39,647 nucleotides of DNA from Acidobacteriota bacterium (GTDB lineage Bacteria; Acidobacteriota; Terriglobia; UBA7540): contig PLSX01000127.1 in assembly GCA_003165315.1 (NCBI GenBank), positions 1 to 39,647 on the forward strand, read 5' to 3'. The translations under genes and the position numbers were made by a program. How positions within the stretch are numbered: position 1 is the first letter of the stretch; every line of letters begins with the position of its first letter. Shown here piece by piece: positions 1 to 9,257 of this stretch. Under the pieces are notes generated by a model, which had not been told where the DNA came from, did no database searches, and saw nothing but the letters and a program-made list of their open reading frames with translations.

Positions 1-399
1 GATGCGCTTCACATATCGCTCACCAGTATATGCGGCTTCAATCTGGTCCCACGGGATGAGCCGGCGAATAAGGAGACGGCGCCAGTGTAGACCCTCGGGG
101 GCGGCGAGCACAGTGGGTGGCCAGGTCACTATGGAAAACAAAGCCAGTGCCGCAAGCGCCGCAAGCGCAATCCATTCATCCCGGGACGGAGGCAACTTCG
201 AATGCAAAACGCCGATGGCCTCGCAAATCATTGCTCCCAAGCTGGTAACCAGCATGCCTATATACAATATGCGCCATACAAGGACCGGCCGAAACGTCTT
301 GCCATCTTTGCTGTTCTGAATTCCCAAGGTTGGCCAGTGGTCCAATAGTGAGCCGCCCAAGGGGAAGTTACGCGTTTTGATGGTCCGGTAGGAACACAT
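1..399 (-). CDS. PH-domain-like membrane protein, C-terminus outside the window
   Basis: An open minus-strand frame runs from an ATG at 399 to the window edge without a stop (133 codons). It encodes a basic N-terminus, a hydrophobic segment near residues 45-65, a short loop, a second hydrophobic segment (residues about 75-95, rich in Ala and Leu), then EGLHWRRLLIRRLIPWDQIE. Two membrane segments followed by 'EGL-x-WRR ... IPWD-x-IE' is the usual start of a bacterial PH (bPH2-type) domain. That family assignment is recognised by eye. No strong Shine-Dalgarno precedes the ATG, so the true start could lie downstream. It is co-directional with the GH116 gene, about 160 bases away. The function is unknown. 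Confidence 0.55.
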   Translation of the reverse strand, partial: MCSYRTIKTRNFPLGGSLLDHWPTLGIQNSKDGKTFRPVLVWRILYIGMLVTSLGAMICEAIGVLHSKLPPSRDEWIALAALAALALFSIVTWPPTVLAAPEGLHWRRLLIRRLIPWDQIEAAYTGERYVKRI

Positions 400-556
400 T
401 CTGATGCCAGTTCTTTGATGTGCTTGGCAGGCTTGGCGCTAGTTTAGTACCACGGGCCTATAACTTGAAACGTAGACAAAATCACGATCCTCAATCGCGC
501 CAAATGCTTCCCGCCGCTTGTTTTACGCCTTCCGGCTTCTGACTTCAACCTCTTAC

Positions 557-3298
557 TCACGCCGTCAGAGTAATCTCCAGAGGATTTTCATTAGTCGCAG
601 AGATCTCACGTCCGAATGTAACAACGCGCCGACTGCTTTCAATCTTCAAACTAGCCGGGAGCAGATCCTTACCGAGACGAGTTGAAACCCTGTTAAATGG
701 GCCCTTTGTGAGCCCGTTCAAAGCCACGCTGGCAACAGTGAGGGAGCCCTCGGCCACCTGGACTTGCACGCTCTGACCCTGCAGTTTAAGCGTGTGCGTA
801 TAGCTCCCCCAGCCTGAAGGGACAGACCAGAAACAGCTGAATGACTGGCGGCGCGTGCGGGGCATCAGGGTGAGTTCGCGCTCGGGAGCGGAATAACGGA
901 AACCGCTCCAGGCAGCAAAGCAAGCCCAGCTTGCCAGGGCGCGCGCATAGTGATGCCCGCACTCCGGCTCGTTCCAGGGATTGCGCCGCTCGCCATCAAA
1001 GCGCCGCCGGGTGGATTCCACCACGTTCAGCGCCTCCGTCATCATTCCCTCAAAGGCTAGTGACGCCGCAAACTGGTAGTCCATTCCCGTCCAAATCTCG
1101 CCGTAGTAAGGAAAGGGAATCTCCGGGCGTTTGCCCAGGGGATACGTGGCAATCACAACTCCGCCCTCGTCGTTCAAAGCATAGGTTCGTTGAAGGTCAA
1201 CGTGCTCGCCCAGGTTCTGCAGGTAGTTGTATTTATAAATCGACCTCAACGTGGCCTGCACATTCGCTTCCTGCACCAAAGATCCGAGGCCGGCCGCGTG
1301 CGCCTGCATTTGGCCCAGCAACTGATCCGCGAGGCAGGCATCACCCATCTGGTAATCCGGCTTGAGAGTGTCCCCGGCGCCCATGCCGATGCGGATTCCC
1401 GCGGCAATCTGGCTCTCCGGACGCCCCTCAACCCTTTGAATGTAGTACTCCCCGTTAAAGAGGTTTTGGTCGAACCAGCGGCTGCCATTGTCGAAGAGCC
1501 GATGATATTCCTGCGCCGAGTCCGTGTCTCCAAGGGTGCGTGCCATCTCCTCGCCTGCGCGTAACGCTCCCAGGTAGTAGATGCCGCAGAGAGGATTGGG
1601 GCCGTAGAACTCGACGTCGTAGGTGTTATGCTGAACGCCTTCCGCAACGCCGTCACGGTTTCCATCCCAACCGTTTTCAATCCAGGCAAATTCCAAAGCG
1701 CGCTTGGCGTTTGGCCAGAGTCGGCGCAGCCAATCTGTATCGCCACTCAATTTCCAGTCGCGATAGAGCTTGATCACGCAGCCCATCTGGCCGTCGGCAG
1801 CAGCCATCTGCCAAATCTGCTTGCCATCGGGCAGATAGGAGCGGAAACCCATTAAACCGTTGGCATCCGTATTGCGCAGGAATTCCGATTCGCGCAATGA
1901 GTGGGCCAGTGACGGGAACAACTGAGCCGTGGCTTGCTCGTAATTCCAAACGTGCGTGCAACTGCCATGGCAGCAGCCCTGATGGTCGTTGCATCCTTCG
2001 AATCCATGGAACTCGCCGTCCGCTGTGCGGAAGCAGGTGTTGGTGCGCAGAGTGGAAAGCGTGCTGGTGGCCGCGTCCAACAAGGCCGGCGGCAGGGTGG
2101 ATGACTCAATGGCCTGGGCAAAAACCCGCGTTCGGGCTTCAAGCTGCGGGAGTTGCGCGGCGGCCTGAAGGCTGACATCCCATGCATCCTTGAAGCGCTT
2201 TGTATAGGCGTTCCCCACCACTGTGTTCTTGGGCACACCATCGGGGGCGGGCCAGCCGCATCGCTCCGGCGTGCGATTGGGAAAATGCCAGGCGAGCAGA
2301 AACGTAAACGCCGCCTCGCTTCGCGCAGGAATAGTCTGCGTCACTGCCAGCGAACCCACCGGCATGGCAGACGGCGAATTGGAATCCAACGCGCCATCGT
2401 CGCTGAAGTCGTCCCAGAAGGTCAGAACGCCGTTCCACCACCCGGTGCGCTTCCACCCCCGCAGATAGGAGACGCTACCCTCGGATGCAGCCAGCGCGCA
2501 TAGCGCGAATGAACCCTTTAATGGGTCAGAGGCTGCCAGGAAGGGATTATCCATGTACAAGCCGCTAAGCCCGGGGAGTTGACGGAAGGCCGCCTGCCTT
2601 CCCTTATCGCCCACCGGGTTTTCAATGCTCCAGGCAATTCCGACGCGCGCTGGAACGCTGTGGGGATTTCGGACGGTGTAACGCAGAACTGCCACGGGCC
2701 ACCCGGAAGCCTCAACGTCCAAAGGGACAAGCGGATTGAAGGTTTCCAACTGAACATCCACGGGCAACTGGGGGTCTGCGAAGGCGATGCGCGCCAATGG
2801 GTACGCACCCGTAAAAGTGGCTTCAGTGAGACGAGGCAGGCCCGGCGCATTGTCGGAACCAAGCCCGCTTGCGTTCATTTCGTATGGCGGCTGCAGGCGC
2901 GATTCCAACACCCGCGCCGCGGGTTCACGCCCTTCTGCCTTGGCCCAGATGGCCGGAAAGGCGTAACTCAACTCGTTGCCCTTGTCGGGCCGATTGAAGA
3001 TTTCCCAGTCGCGAAGCTGCCCGCGGCCACCCAAAGAGACGGTGCCCGTGCCAATGCCACCCAACGGAAACGCGATCATCTTGAGGTTTCGCCCCGTAAA
3101 GGTGCGGGGAAAATCAATAAGGGCCGGCGGAGCAGCGGATTTTGCGGCGCCGCCTCCATCCGCCCTTGTAGTTCCCTTTTGGCCTGGCTCCCCGGGGGGG
3201 GCTGATGTTCCCAGCGTTGACGCGAGCGCGCTTCCCGCCGCAACTTCCTTGAGAAAATCGCGGCGAGCAAATTTTGTGCCTTTGCGTTTTTCCGCCAT
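557..3298 (-). CDS. Tat-exported GH116 family beta-glucosidase / glucosylceramidase-like protein
   Basis: This 913-residue protein belongs to the GBA2-like family (GH116 N-terminal domain plus DUF608 catalytic barrel), whose members hydrolyse beta-glucosides, beta-xylosides or glucosylceramide. The N-terminus has a twin-arginine signal (ARRDFLKEVAAGSALAS), so it should be exported folded. The N-terminal beta domain begins with FPLGGIGTGTVSLGGRGQL. By alignment from memory with human GBA2, the nucleophile is Glu434 (in GFEGCND) and the acid/base is Asp561 (in NTYDVEFYG). Their spacing of 127 matches the spacing I recall for the archaeal enzyme SSO1353. The ATG at 3298 is preferred because AGGAGAAGGTGGGGG lies just upstream and the Tat motif follows; the longer frame to 3565 looks non-coding. 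It is divergent from a TonB-dependent receptor, which suggests coupled glycoside uptake. The exact substrate cannot be read from sequence. Confidence 0.9.
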   Translation of the reverse strand: MAEKRKGTKFARRDFLKEVAAGSALASTLGTSAPPGEPGQKGTTRADGGGAAKSAAPPALIDFPRTFTGRNLKMIAFPLGGIGTGTVSLGGRGQLRDWEIFNRPDKGNELSYAFPAIWAKAEGREPAARVLESRLQPPYEMNASGLGSDNAPGLPRLTEATFTGAYPLARIAFADPQLPVDVQLETFNPLVPLDVEASGWPVAVLRYTVRNPHSVPARVGIAWSIENPVGDKGRQAAFRQLPGLSGLYMDNPFLAASDPLKGSFALCALAASEGSVSYLRGWKRTGWWNGVLTFWDDFSDDGALDSNSPSAMPVGSLAVTQTIPARSEAAFTFLLAWHFPNRTPERCGWPAPDGVPKNTVVGNAYTKRFKDAWDVSLQAAAQLPQLEARTRVFAQAIESSTLPPALLDAATSTLSTLRTNTCFRTADGEFHGFEGCNDHQGCCHGSCTHVWNYEQATAQLFPSLAHSLRESEFLRNTDANGLMGFRSYLPDGKQIWQMAAADGQMGCVIKLYRDWKLSGDTDWLRRLWPNAKRALEFAWIENGWDGNRDGVAEGVQHNTYDVEFYGPNPLCGIYYLGALRAGEEMARTLGDTDSAQEYHRLFDNGSRWFDQNLFNGEYYIQRVEGRPESQIAAGIRIGMGAGDTLKPDYQMGDACLADQLLGQMQAHAAGLGSLVQEANVQATLRSIYKYNYLQNLGEHVDLQRTYALNDEGGVVIATYPLGKRPEIPFPYYGEIWTGMDYQFAASLAFEGMMTEALNVVESTRRRFDGERRNPWNEPECGHHYARALASWACFAAWSGFRYSAPERELTLMPRTRRQSFSCFWSVPSGWGSYTHTLKLQGQSVQVQVAEGSLTVASVALNGLTKGPFNRVSTRLGKDLLPASLKIESSRRVVTFGREISATNENPLEITLTA

Positions 3299-3503
3299 GT
3301 TATCCCCCACCTTCTCCTGCGTTGGTCCGTTCTTCTTGAGCAAGGATTCTCTCTCAGCGAGATTCCAAGTCAAGTGAAAAACCCGCGAGTAGCAAGTCCC
3401 CAAGCAAGCACCCGCTGAAAGCGCAAAGCTACAACTCAATTCCCGGCCACATGCCCCCATCATGTAGAATAGTCGCTTGGCTAACTTCCACCGAGTTCCA
3501 CGA

Positions 3504-5804
3504 ATGATGAACTGGATGCGCAAACCCCTGGCGATTGCCTGCCTGCTCATGCTCGCTACGGGCATGGGTTTGAGCCAGGCGCGGCCTTCATTTCAGCTCG
3601 AAGGCATTGTTCGCGACGCGACCGCAGCCCCCGTGCGGGGCGCCGAAGTCACACTCAGCAATGCCAGCTTCCATTCAAGCCAGCTTACCGATCACGAGGG
3701 ACGATTCCACTTTGGCCCATTACCCATCGCGGCGGGAAAGCTCACCGTAAAGAGCAGTGGATTTGATCCCGTGCAACAGAGTTGGGACGCGGTGGTTCAG
3801 GGTGCGAAACCCATCGAGATTACTCTAAGTCCTCAAGCCCTCGCCGAACGCATTACCGTCACGGCCACGCGCACCGAACAGCGCGTGAGTGACACGGCGT
3901 CGAGCGTGACGGTGCTCAATCGGGACGATCTTTCCACGAGTGGTGGGATTACGCTTGACGATGCGCTGGGCCAAATTCCCGGCTTCATGCTCTATCGCCG
4001 CAACGGCAGCCTGACGGCTAATCCCACCTCCCTTGGGGTCTCGCTGCGTGGCGTCGGGACAAGCGGGGCAAGCCGCGCCCTGGTGATCTCCGACGGCATC
4101 CCGCTGACCGACCCTTTTGGTGGTTGGGTCTATTGGGACCGCATCCCATCGACCTCCGTGAATGCTGTGGAGGTTGTGGAAGGCGGCGTATCCGACCTCT
4201 ACGGAGGCAGCGCACTTGGAGGCGTTATCAACATCATTCCGCGCCGCCCGCATGACTCCTCCATCGAATTCGACACCTTTTATGGGAACGAAGAGACACC
4301 GGATGCGTCCGTCACTGCCAGTGGTCGCGAGGGCTCCTGGCTGGGAGTGGTTTCAAGCGAGGGGTTCCACACAAACGGGTACGTTTCCGTATTGCCCCCA
4401 CTGCAAGGGAGTGTGGATAAGCCGGTGGCCTCGGAACATGTAGCCACCCAGTTCACGCTGGAGCGGCTCTTCGGCGACCAAGGGCGAGTGTTTGCAAGCG
4501 GGTCGATTTTTGAAGACGCCCGCAAGAACGGGACGCCACTGCAAAACAATGACACGCGGGTGCGCCAAATCGCCATGGGCGCCGATTGGCAATCCCCCTT
4601 GGCGGGGGCGTTCAACTTCCGCGCCTACGGCGGACCGGAGGACTATGATCAGTCCTACTCCTCCGTCGCTTCCAATCGGAATAGCGAGAAGCTGACAGAC
4701 ATTCAGCGAGTTCCGTCTTATCAAGTGGGACTCTCATCACAGTGGACGCGCACGGCAGGCGCTCACCAGACAATCGCTGCCGGCTTCGATGGAGAGGAAG
4801 TCAAGGGCGCGAGCAACGAACTAATGTACTCCTCCGGAAATATTTCAACCGCGGTGGGCACGGGAGGCCGGCAGCAAGTGTGGGGGCTTTTCGGCGAGGA
4901 CATTCTGAGAATCAACACACACTGGCTCATAACTGGCGGCGTACGCGTGGATGATTGGAATAATTACGACGCGCTCTCCGTAACCCGCCCATTGGCAAAG
5001 CCCGGACCACTGCAAGTCACCAATTTCAACCCACGAACCGAGCACGCTTTCAGCCCCCGGCTTTCAACCCTTTTCAGGGCGAAAGATAACCTGGTGTTCC
5101 GGGCATCCATCTATCGAGCCTTTCGCGCCCCCACTCTTAATGAACTGTACCGGCCATTTCGCCAAGGGAACACGCTGACCCTTGCCAACAGCGGACTGAC
5201 CGCCGAACAACTGACCGGCGCGGAAGCAGGATCCAGCTACAGTGCCTGGCATGAGCGGCTCAGAATGCGGGGCACCTTTTTCTGGAGTGACATCAACGAT
5301 CCAATCGCCAATGTGACTCTCTCCACCACCCCCAGCCTGATCACACAGCAACGGCAGAATCTGGGCGAGACGCGCTCACGCGGCATCGAGGTGGACGCGG
5401 ACGCACGCCTGACCAGCACAATTTCCCTCTCGGGGGGATTGCAATATGTCGACGCCACGGTGACCAACTTCCCCGCCAACCTGCTGCTTGTGGGGTTACT
5501 CGTTCCCCACGTTCCCCGGCATGATGTCAATATTCAGGCCCGCTACTCACGTCCGCGTTTATTAACTGCGTCGTTGCAGGGAAGCTTCGTGGGGTCGGCT
5601 TTCGACAATGATCAGAATACACTCTTGTTGAATCACTATTTCCTGCTTGACGCGTTGGTTTCGCGCCCGCTCGGGCACGGGATGGATATTTTTGTGGCGG
5701 GGGAAAACCTGACAAATCAACGTTACGATGTGGCCAGAACGCCGGTCCTCACCAACGGACCGCCTATCTTGTTTCGAGCCGGCTTCCGGATGACGATTCG
5801 GTAG
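3504..5804 (+). CDS. TonB-dependent outer-membrane receptor with carboxypeptidase-regulatory N-domain
   Basis: This 766-residue protein starts with a signal peptide (RKPLAIACLLMLATGMGLSQA). Next comes a carboxypeptidase-regulatory-like beta-sandwich (about residues 30-105, GIVRDATAAPVRGAEVTL). A plug domain follows (about 118-235, with TVLNRDDL, SLRGVGTSGASRALV and the closing LYGGSALGGVINIIPRR). The rest is a beta-barrel that ends in an aromatic-rich terminal strand. Such proteins import large or scarce ligands across the outer membrane with TonB energy. The architecture (sandwich, plug, barrel) is common in Acidobacteriota and Bacteroidota. I chose the ATG at 3504 because the signal peptide follows; a TTG at 3477 would add nine residues. 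The ligand is unknown, but the divergent GH116 enzyme suggests a glycoside or glycolipid. No TonB partner lies nearby. Confidence 0.9.
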   Translation: MMNWMRKPLAIACLLMLATGMGLSQARPSFQLEGIVRDATAAPVRGAEVTLSNASFHSSQLTDHEGRFHFGPLPIAAGKLTVKSSGFDPVQQSWDAVVQGAKPIEITLSPQALAERITVTATRTEQRVSDTASSVTVLNRDDLSTSGGITLDDALGQIPGFMLYRRNGSLTANPTSLGVSLRGVGTSGASRALVISDGIPLTDPFGGWVYWDRIPSTSVNAVEVVEGGVSDLYGGSALGGVINIIPRRPHDSSIEFDTFYGNEETPDASVTASGREGSWLGVVSSEGFHTNGYVSVLPPLQGSVDKPVASEHVATQFTLERLFGDQGRVFASGSIFEDARKNGTPLQNNDTRVRQIAMGADWQSPLAGAFNFRAYGGPEDYDQSYSSVASNRNSEKLTDIQRVPSYQVGLSSQWTRTAGAHQTIAAGFDGEEVKGASNELMYSSGNISTAVGTGGRQQVWGLFGEDILRINTHWLITGGVRVDDWNNYDALSVTRPLAKPGPLQVTNFNPRTEHAFSPRLSTLFRAKDNLVFRASIYRAFRAPTLNELYRPFRQGNTLTLANSGLTAEQLTGAEAGSSYSAWHERLRMRGTFFWSDINDPIANVTLSTTPSLITQQRQNLGETRSRGIEVDADARLTSTISLSGGLQYVDATVTNFPANLLLVGLLVPHVPRHDVNIQARYSRPRLLTASLQGSFVGSAFDNDQNTLLLNHYFLLDALVSRPLGHGMDIFVAGENLTNQRYDVARTPVLTNGPPILFRAGFRMTIR

Positions 5805-5968
5805 CACCAACACCCCAGACCTGAGGGCTTGAGGAAATTGTCCTTCCATTCACAAATGTGTTTCTCCCATTGGGGGGTCGACCGGAGAATACAGTAATTA
5901 AATCAGGAGTCAGAATGGTAAAATGACCCAGTGGATGGGAACTCACCTTTTAGGGGGTTAGCTGTAGG

Positions 5969-6256
5969 ATGGATGTAAAAGAACTGGAAGACGCCATTTC
6001 ACAGGTTAAGATGGATGCTTCCAACGTCAAACTCGAGTATGACGATGCGAAGCTGGTCGATCTTAACCTGAAGCAAGCCTTCGAACACCTTGCGCTTGCA
6101 AGGAGTGATCGCAATAATCGAGAAGAACATATCCGATCTGGTTTCGCCGATGTCGGAAAGGTACGAGGAGTCTTGGGAAAATCGCCCGTTCAATCGCGGA
6201 GCTTCAGACGGCACCAATGGCCGTTTCTTCCCCCCGAAATGGACAAGGAAAAATAA
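5969..6256 (+). CDS. Small hypothetical protein, possibly a frameshifted remnant
   Basis: This 95-codon frame starts at ATG 5969, with AGGGGG 11 bases upstream. The first 55 residues look like a genuine acidic, helical protein (ELEDAISQVKMDASNVKLEY, then DLNLKQAFEHLALARSDRNN). The composition then turns into an Arg/Ser-rich tail unlike a natural domain. In the next frame, from about 6105, the reading IAIIEKNISDLVSPMSERYE looks more protein-like. A frameshift near 6090-6110 is therefore possible, making this a broken gene. It faces the convergent metallo-beta-lactamase-fold gene. No family was recognised. The rest of the 5805-6311 interval shows no other gene. Confidence 0.35.
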   Translation: MDVKELEDAISQVKMDASNVKLEYDDAKLVDLNLKQAFEHLALARSDRNNREEHIRSGFADVGKVRGVLGKSPVQSRSFRRHQWPFLPPEMDKEK

Positions 6257-6311
6257 TCGAGGTAGTGGAATAAGCACACTCATCACAGGACTGGGCGTGG
6301 ACGACTCCAAA

Positions 6312-7325
6312 TCAGGGCCGGGGCGTGTAGGTCTTAGACTTGCCGTTACGGCTATTGGTGACGGTAAACCCCCCGTCGAGACCTGCCGAGACCTTGATCC
6401 AACTCACACTGGCGTCCTGATCCATATTTACAATGAACGGCTCGGGGGCGTTGTCATCCTTGCTCGCATTCCGGGCATAATGCAACTGCCATACATCCTC
6501 AAGGCCGGGGCAATTGTGGATGGTATGCATCGCCTCAGCGGTTCCGCCTTTGGTCGCACCATTATTTGTGATGGCAACGCGCGGTTTCAGCCCATTGACG
6601 ATGGCCGGAGCGTTTGAAGCGTCCCAACCATGGTGCGTGCTCAGATAAACGTCCACAGTCCCCAGCTTATTGTCGGGACATGCGAGTGCCAGTTCCTTAT
6701 TCCAAGTGAGGTCACCGAGATCGATCATGCGGAACTTGCCGTAAGTAATTACCATCCCCACTGACTGGGCATTCTCAGAAGGATCAAGTTCTTTCGGTTT
6801 CATAGCCGCACAATAAGGGTTCGGCTTCCCTGCCCCGGCAAGTGGCCGCTGAATCGTCTGGCCGGAAGAGGATACGACTTTCACGTCGATGCCCTCAATG
6901 GGTACGCGGTCACCCGCACGAACGATCAGGTGGGAAGCACGATCCCTCACCTGAACATAGGCATGGTAAAGGTCGTCAGCTTCTTTTCCTGTTTCAACGC
7001 TCCGCCCGTGGTCCACAAAAGTACCGATGGGAATGCGCGCGGCAAGTTCCGGCACGCCACCCACATGATCGACGTGGAAGTGGGTGATGACCGCGTAATT
7101 AAGCCGGGTGACCCCCGCGGCTTTGGCGACACTTACAATTCGCTCGGCGTCGCGACCATTGAAGCCCGGCCAACCCGTATCCACCAACATCGATTCCCCT
7201 GAAGGAGAAACGAAGAGGGTTGATTGCCCCCCTTCCACGTCAATGGAATAAACATCGAGGGTGCCCGCCGCGCGCAGCGGCACACCAAGGAACACCAGAA
7301 AAACAATCATGAGCAGATTACGCAT
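6312..7325 (-). CDS. Secreted metallo-beta-lactamase-fold hydrolase (ComEC/Rec2-like subgroup)
   Basis: This is a 337-residue protein with a short signal peptide (RNLLMIVFLVFLGVPLRAAG). The metallo-beta-lactamase fold follows: LVDTGWPG near residue 48, then the metal-binding motif THFHVDHVGG with His82, His84, Asp86 and His87. A later STHHGWDASN segment resembles the C-terminal part of ComEC-type 'competence' hydrolases. Members hydrolyse ester or phosphodiester bonds with two metal ions; the substrate here is unknown. I chose the ATG at 7325 because GAGGCGG precedes it at good spacing; another ATG at 7340 would add five residues. It is exported, so it acts in the periplasm or outside the cell. 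It appears to be a single-gene unit. Confidence 0.82.
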   Translation of the reverse strand: MRNLLMIVFLVFLGVPLRAAGTLDVYSIDVEGGQSTLFVSPSGESMLVDTGWPGFNGRDAERIVSVAKAAGVTRLNYAVITHFHVDHVGGVPELAARIPIGTFVDHGRSVETGKEADDLYHAYVQVRDRASHLIVRAGDRVPIEGIDVKVVSSSGQTIQRPLAGAGKPNPYCAAMKPKELDPSENAQSVGMVITYGKFRMIDLGDLTWNKELALACPDNKLGTVDVYLSTHHGWDASNAPAIVNGLKPRVAITNNGATKGGTAEAMHTIHNCPGLEDVWQLHYARNASKDDNAPEPFIVNMDQDASVSWIKVSAGLDGGFTVTNSRNGKSKTYTPRP

Positions 7326-7449
7326 GGGGTGCCGCCTCATTTAATAATATGATTCTGTAAAACGCGCATTGCGCTGCCTTCAGTTATAGGTCTGCGGCAT
7401 GAATCTCATGCTCAGTGAGTGAACTATTGGCTCGTTGGCGGAAGCGTCT

Positions 7450-8712
7450 CTAACCGAAATGGACCATCACGATGCAGGCCACAACAGCACCAAGAGCCAT
7501 CGCCCCGAAGATGGGGAGAATGACTCGCCTCAACGCCGGGCCGCCGACAACCGCAGCAATCCCACCTTTCACCAGAGTATTCATTGCACCTGCCAGGAGA
7601 ATCGCGGCTCCCGCCGTGCCACGCGCCAATACCCCCTGCCGTGCCAGCCCTGCCACCGAGATGGTGATGGCGTCGACATCTGCAAGGCCTGAAATTGCCC
7701 CCGCCGCGTAAATTCCGGAGGCTCCGAAATACTGGTATGCCGCGCGCGAAACCAGCAATACCACGGCGAAGAGCAGCCCGAACTTGATGGCGCTCCAGAG
7801 GTCCATTGGATTCTTCACCTGAAGTGCGGCTTCCTGTTCAACCCCTTTTTGTCTCCACAAATAGATGCCCGCCCCCATCCCAATCACCACAGGGAGAGCA
7901 ACCGGGAGAATTAAAGCATGCGCGAGGCTGCGATCAATCACAAAAGTCAGGAGCATCTGCCGGAAGAACATAATGGTCGAGGCGATGACAATTCCCAGGG
8001 CGAAGTACTGTGCCAGGGTATCTGCCGCCTCATGTGCCTTCTCTGACAGGCCAAAGGTGACAGCGGTGCTGGAGGCGATGCCCCCCAGCGCACCAGTGAC
8101 GGCCACACCCTGACGCGCACCCAATAGGCGCATCAGAACATACCCAACCATGCTGACAGCAGAAATCAGGACCACCATCCACCAAATTACCCGCGGATTC
8201 AAAACCTGAAATGGTCCGTAGGTGCGGTTGGGGAGAAGGGGCAGCACAATCACGCTGACGATCCCAAACTTCAGGATGGCGTAAAGCTCCTCTTCCTTGA
8301 TTCTTTGGGCGAGATGATGAAGGGGAGCTTTGATGGAGAGTAGTAACGTCGTGACAACTGCAAAGGTCGCGGCAGGAATCATAAAACCCAGAGCCGTGAG
8401 CGCGCCAAAGATAAAGGCCAGAACCGCGACAAACTCCGTGGTGGCACCCTTGTGTCCGCCTTCGGATGCTGCGACGTACGCCGCTACTGCGATGGCGCAC
8501 GTTCCCGCGAGCGCCACGGGAAGAACCCAGGTGAATCCCGCCCTGGTCAGAAGACCGGAAAGATATCCGCTCAAAACAATGATGGGGAAGGTACGGACCC
8601 CGGCGAAGAGAGGCTCGTCGCCTCGCTGCGAGTGCTCCCGCTCAAGACCGATTAACAAACCCATCAGGAGAGCCATGGCGCCCTGCCACGCAATCTGTGG
8701 GTAAGTCGGCAT
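7450..8712 (-). CDS. MgtC/SapB and DUF4010 domain membrane protein
   Basis: This is a 420-residue, strongly hydrophobic protein. The N-terminal part is an MgtC/SapB domain (GAMALLMGLLIGLEREHSQR followed by GVRTFPIIVLSGYLSGLL). The C-terminal part, from about residue 180, is a DUF4010 bundle with repeated Gly/Ala-rich membrane helices (GALGGIASSTAVTFGLSEKA, and SGLADVDAITISVAGLARQG). MgtC proteins are linked to growth at low magnesium and acid stress, but the DUF4010 fusion type has no settled transport substrate. Its ATG overlaps the stop of the carbonic-anhydrase-like gene by one base (TGATG at 8710-8714), so the two are likely translationally coupled. That coupling hints at a shared role in ion or pH balance, which is inference. 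Confidence 0.85.
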   Translation of the reverse strand: MPTYPQIAWQGAMALLMGLLIGLEREHSQRGDEPLFAGVRTFPIIVLSGYLSGLLTRAGFTWVLPVALAGTCAIAVAAYVAASEGGHKGATTEFVAVLAFIFGALTALGFMIPAATFAVVTTLLLSIKAPLHHLAQRIKEEELYAILKFGIVSVIVLPLLPNRTYGPFQVLNPRVIWWMVVLISAVSMVGYVLMRLLGARQGVAVTGALGGIASSTAVTFGLSEKAHEAADTLAQYFALGIVIASTIMFFRQMLLTFVIDRSLAHALILPVALPVVIGMGAGIYLWRQKGVEQEAALQVKNPMDLWSAIKFGLLFAVVLLVSRAAYQYFGASGIYAAGAISGLADVDAITISVAGLARQGVLARGTAGAAILLAGAMNTLVKGGIAAVVGGPALRRVILPIFGAMALGAVVACIVMVHFG

Positions 8713-9176
8713 CAGATGTTCACTCTTTCGATGGTAATGTGCTTGCTAGCATCCCAACCCGCGTAGTAAAGCTCGATGCTGAGATGTGGCCGCTCCTTTG
8801 CGAGCGCAGCCCGGGCCCGCCGCAGATCTTCTTCCTGGCGCAAGCGCGGCTCGGGAGCGGAGTGGAGATGTAACGGGATTGTCCTGTACCAGGCGCAATC
8901 CTGGTGCTGAATCAGTATCAGCCGCTTCACACTATGCGCATCAACCAAGAAGCGAAACCACTTTAAGCCCGACCAGGAAAATTTTGGCAAATATTCCACC
9001 AGCGTCAGGCATTGCGGACCACCAGGGATCGCGAGCACGTCGCAATTTCCATCAAGATTCATTTTGTTATTCAGAAACTCCTGATACCCGGCCTGAAAGC
9101 GGTAATCGCTGCAGTAAATAGCCAAGACGTCCGTCTCCGGCTCACGCAGCGTGGATGACAATTGCATGATCGGCAT
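8712..9176 (-). CDS. Compact beta-carbonic-anhydrase-like zinc protein
   Basis: This 154-residue protein carries the zinc-site pattern of beta-class carbonic anhydrases. Cys22-Ser-Asp24-Tyr-Arg26 (IYCSDYRF) matches the Cys ligand plus Asp-Arg dyad, and His91-x-x-Cys94 (IQHQDCAW) matches the other two ligands. NCDVLAIPGGPQ sits where classic enzymes have 'GD-x-F-x-x-RNAGN', so the fold is plausible but diverged. The protein is shorter than the usual 190-220 residues, and the substrate-pocket residues are not conserved. Carbonic anhydrase activity is therefore not assured. GAGGGAAG precedes the ATG at 9176, which was preferred over a longer frame to 9230. The gene is coupled to the MgtC/DUF4010 gene downstream. 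Confidence 0.65.
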   Translation of the reverse strand: MPIMQLSSTLREPETDVLAIYCSDYRFQAGYQEFLNNKMNLDGNCDVLAIPGGPQCLTLVEYLPKFSWSGLKWFRFLVDAHSVKRLILIQHQDCAWYRTIPLHLHSAPEPRLRQEEDLRRARAALAKERPHLSIELYYAGWDASKHITIERVNI

Positions 9177-9257
9177 GGATGCTTCCCTCGTATGAATTTT
9201 GCCGAGTGTTGAACCAACGACAGGAAGCACAGGGGAAATAGCACCGGCTTGGTGCGG

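Noticed and set aside
3465-3470. TAGAAT as a -10 box for the TonB receptor gene
   Set aside because: No acceptable -35 box lies at 16-18 bases upstream.
6090-6617. 175-codon plus-strand frame
   Set aside because: Most of it is antisense to the metallo-beta-lactamase-fold gene; only its first 40 codons might belong to a frameshifted small gene.
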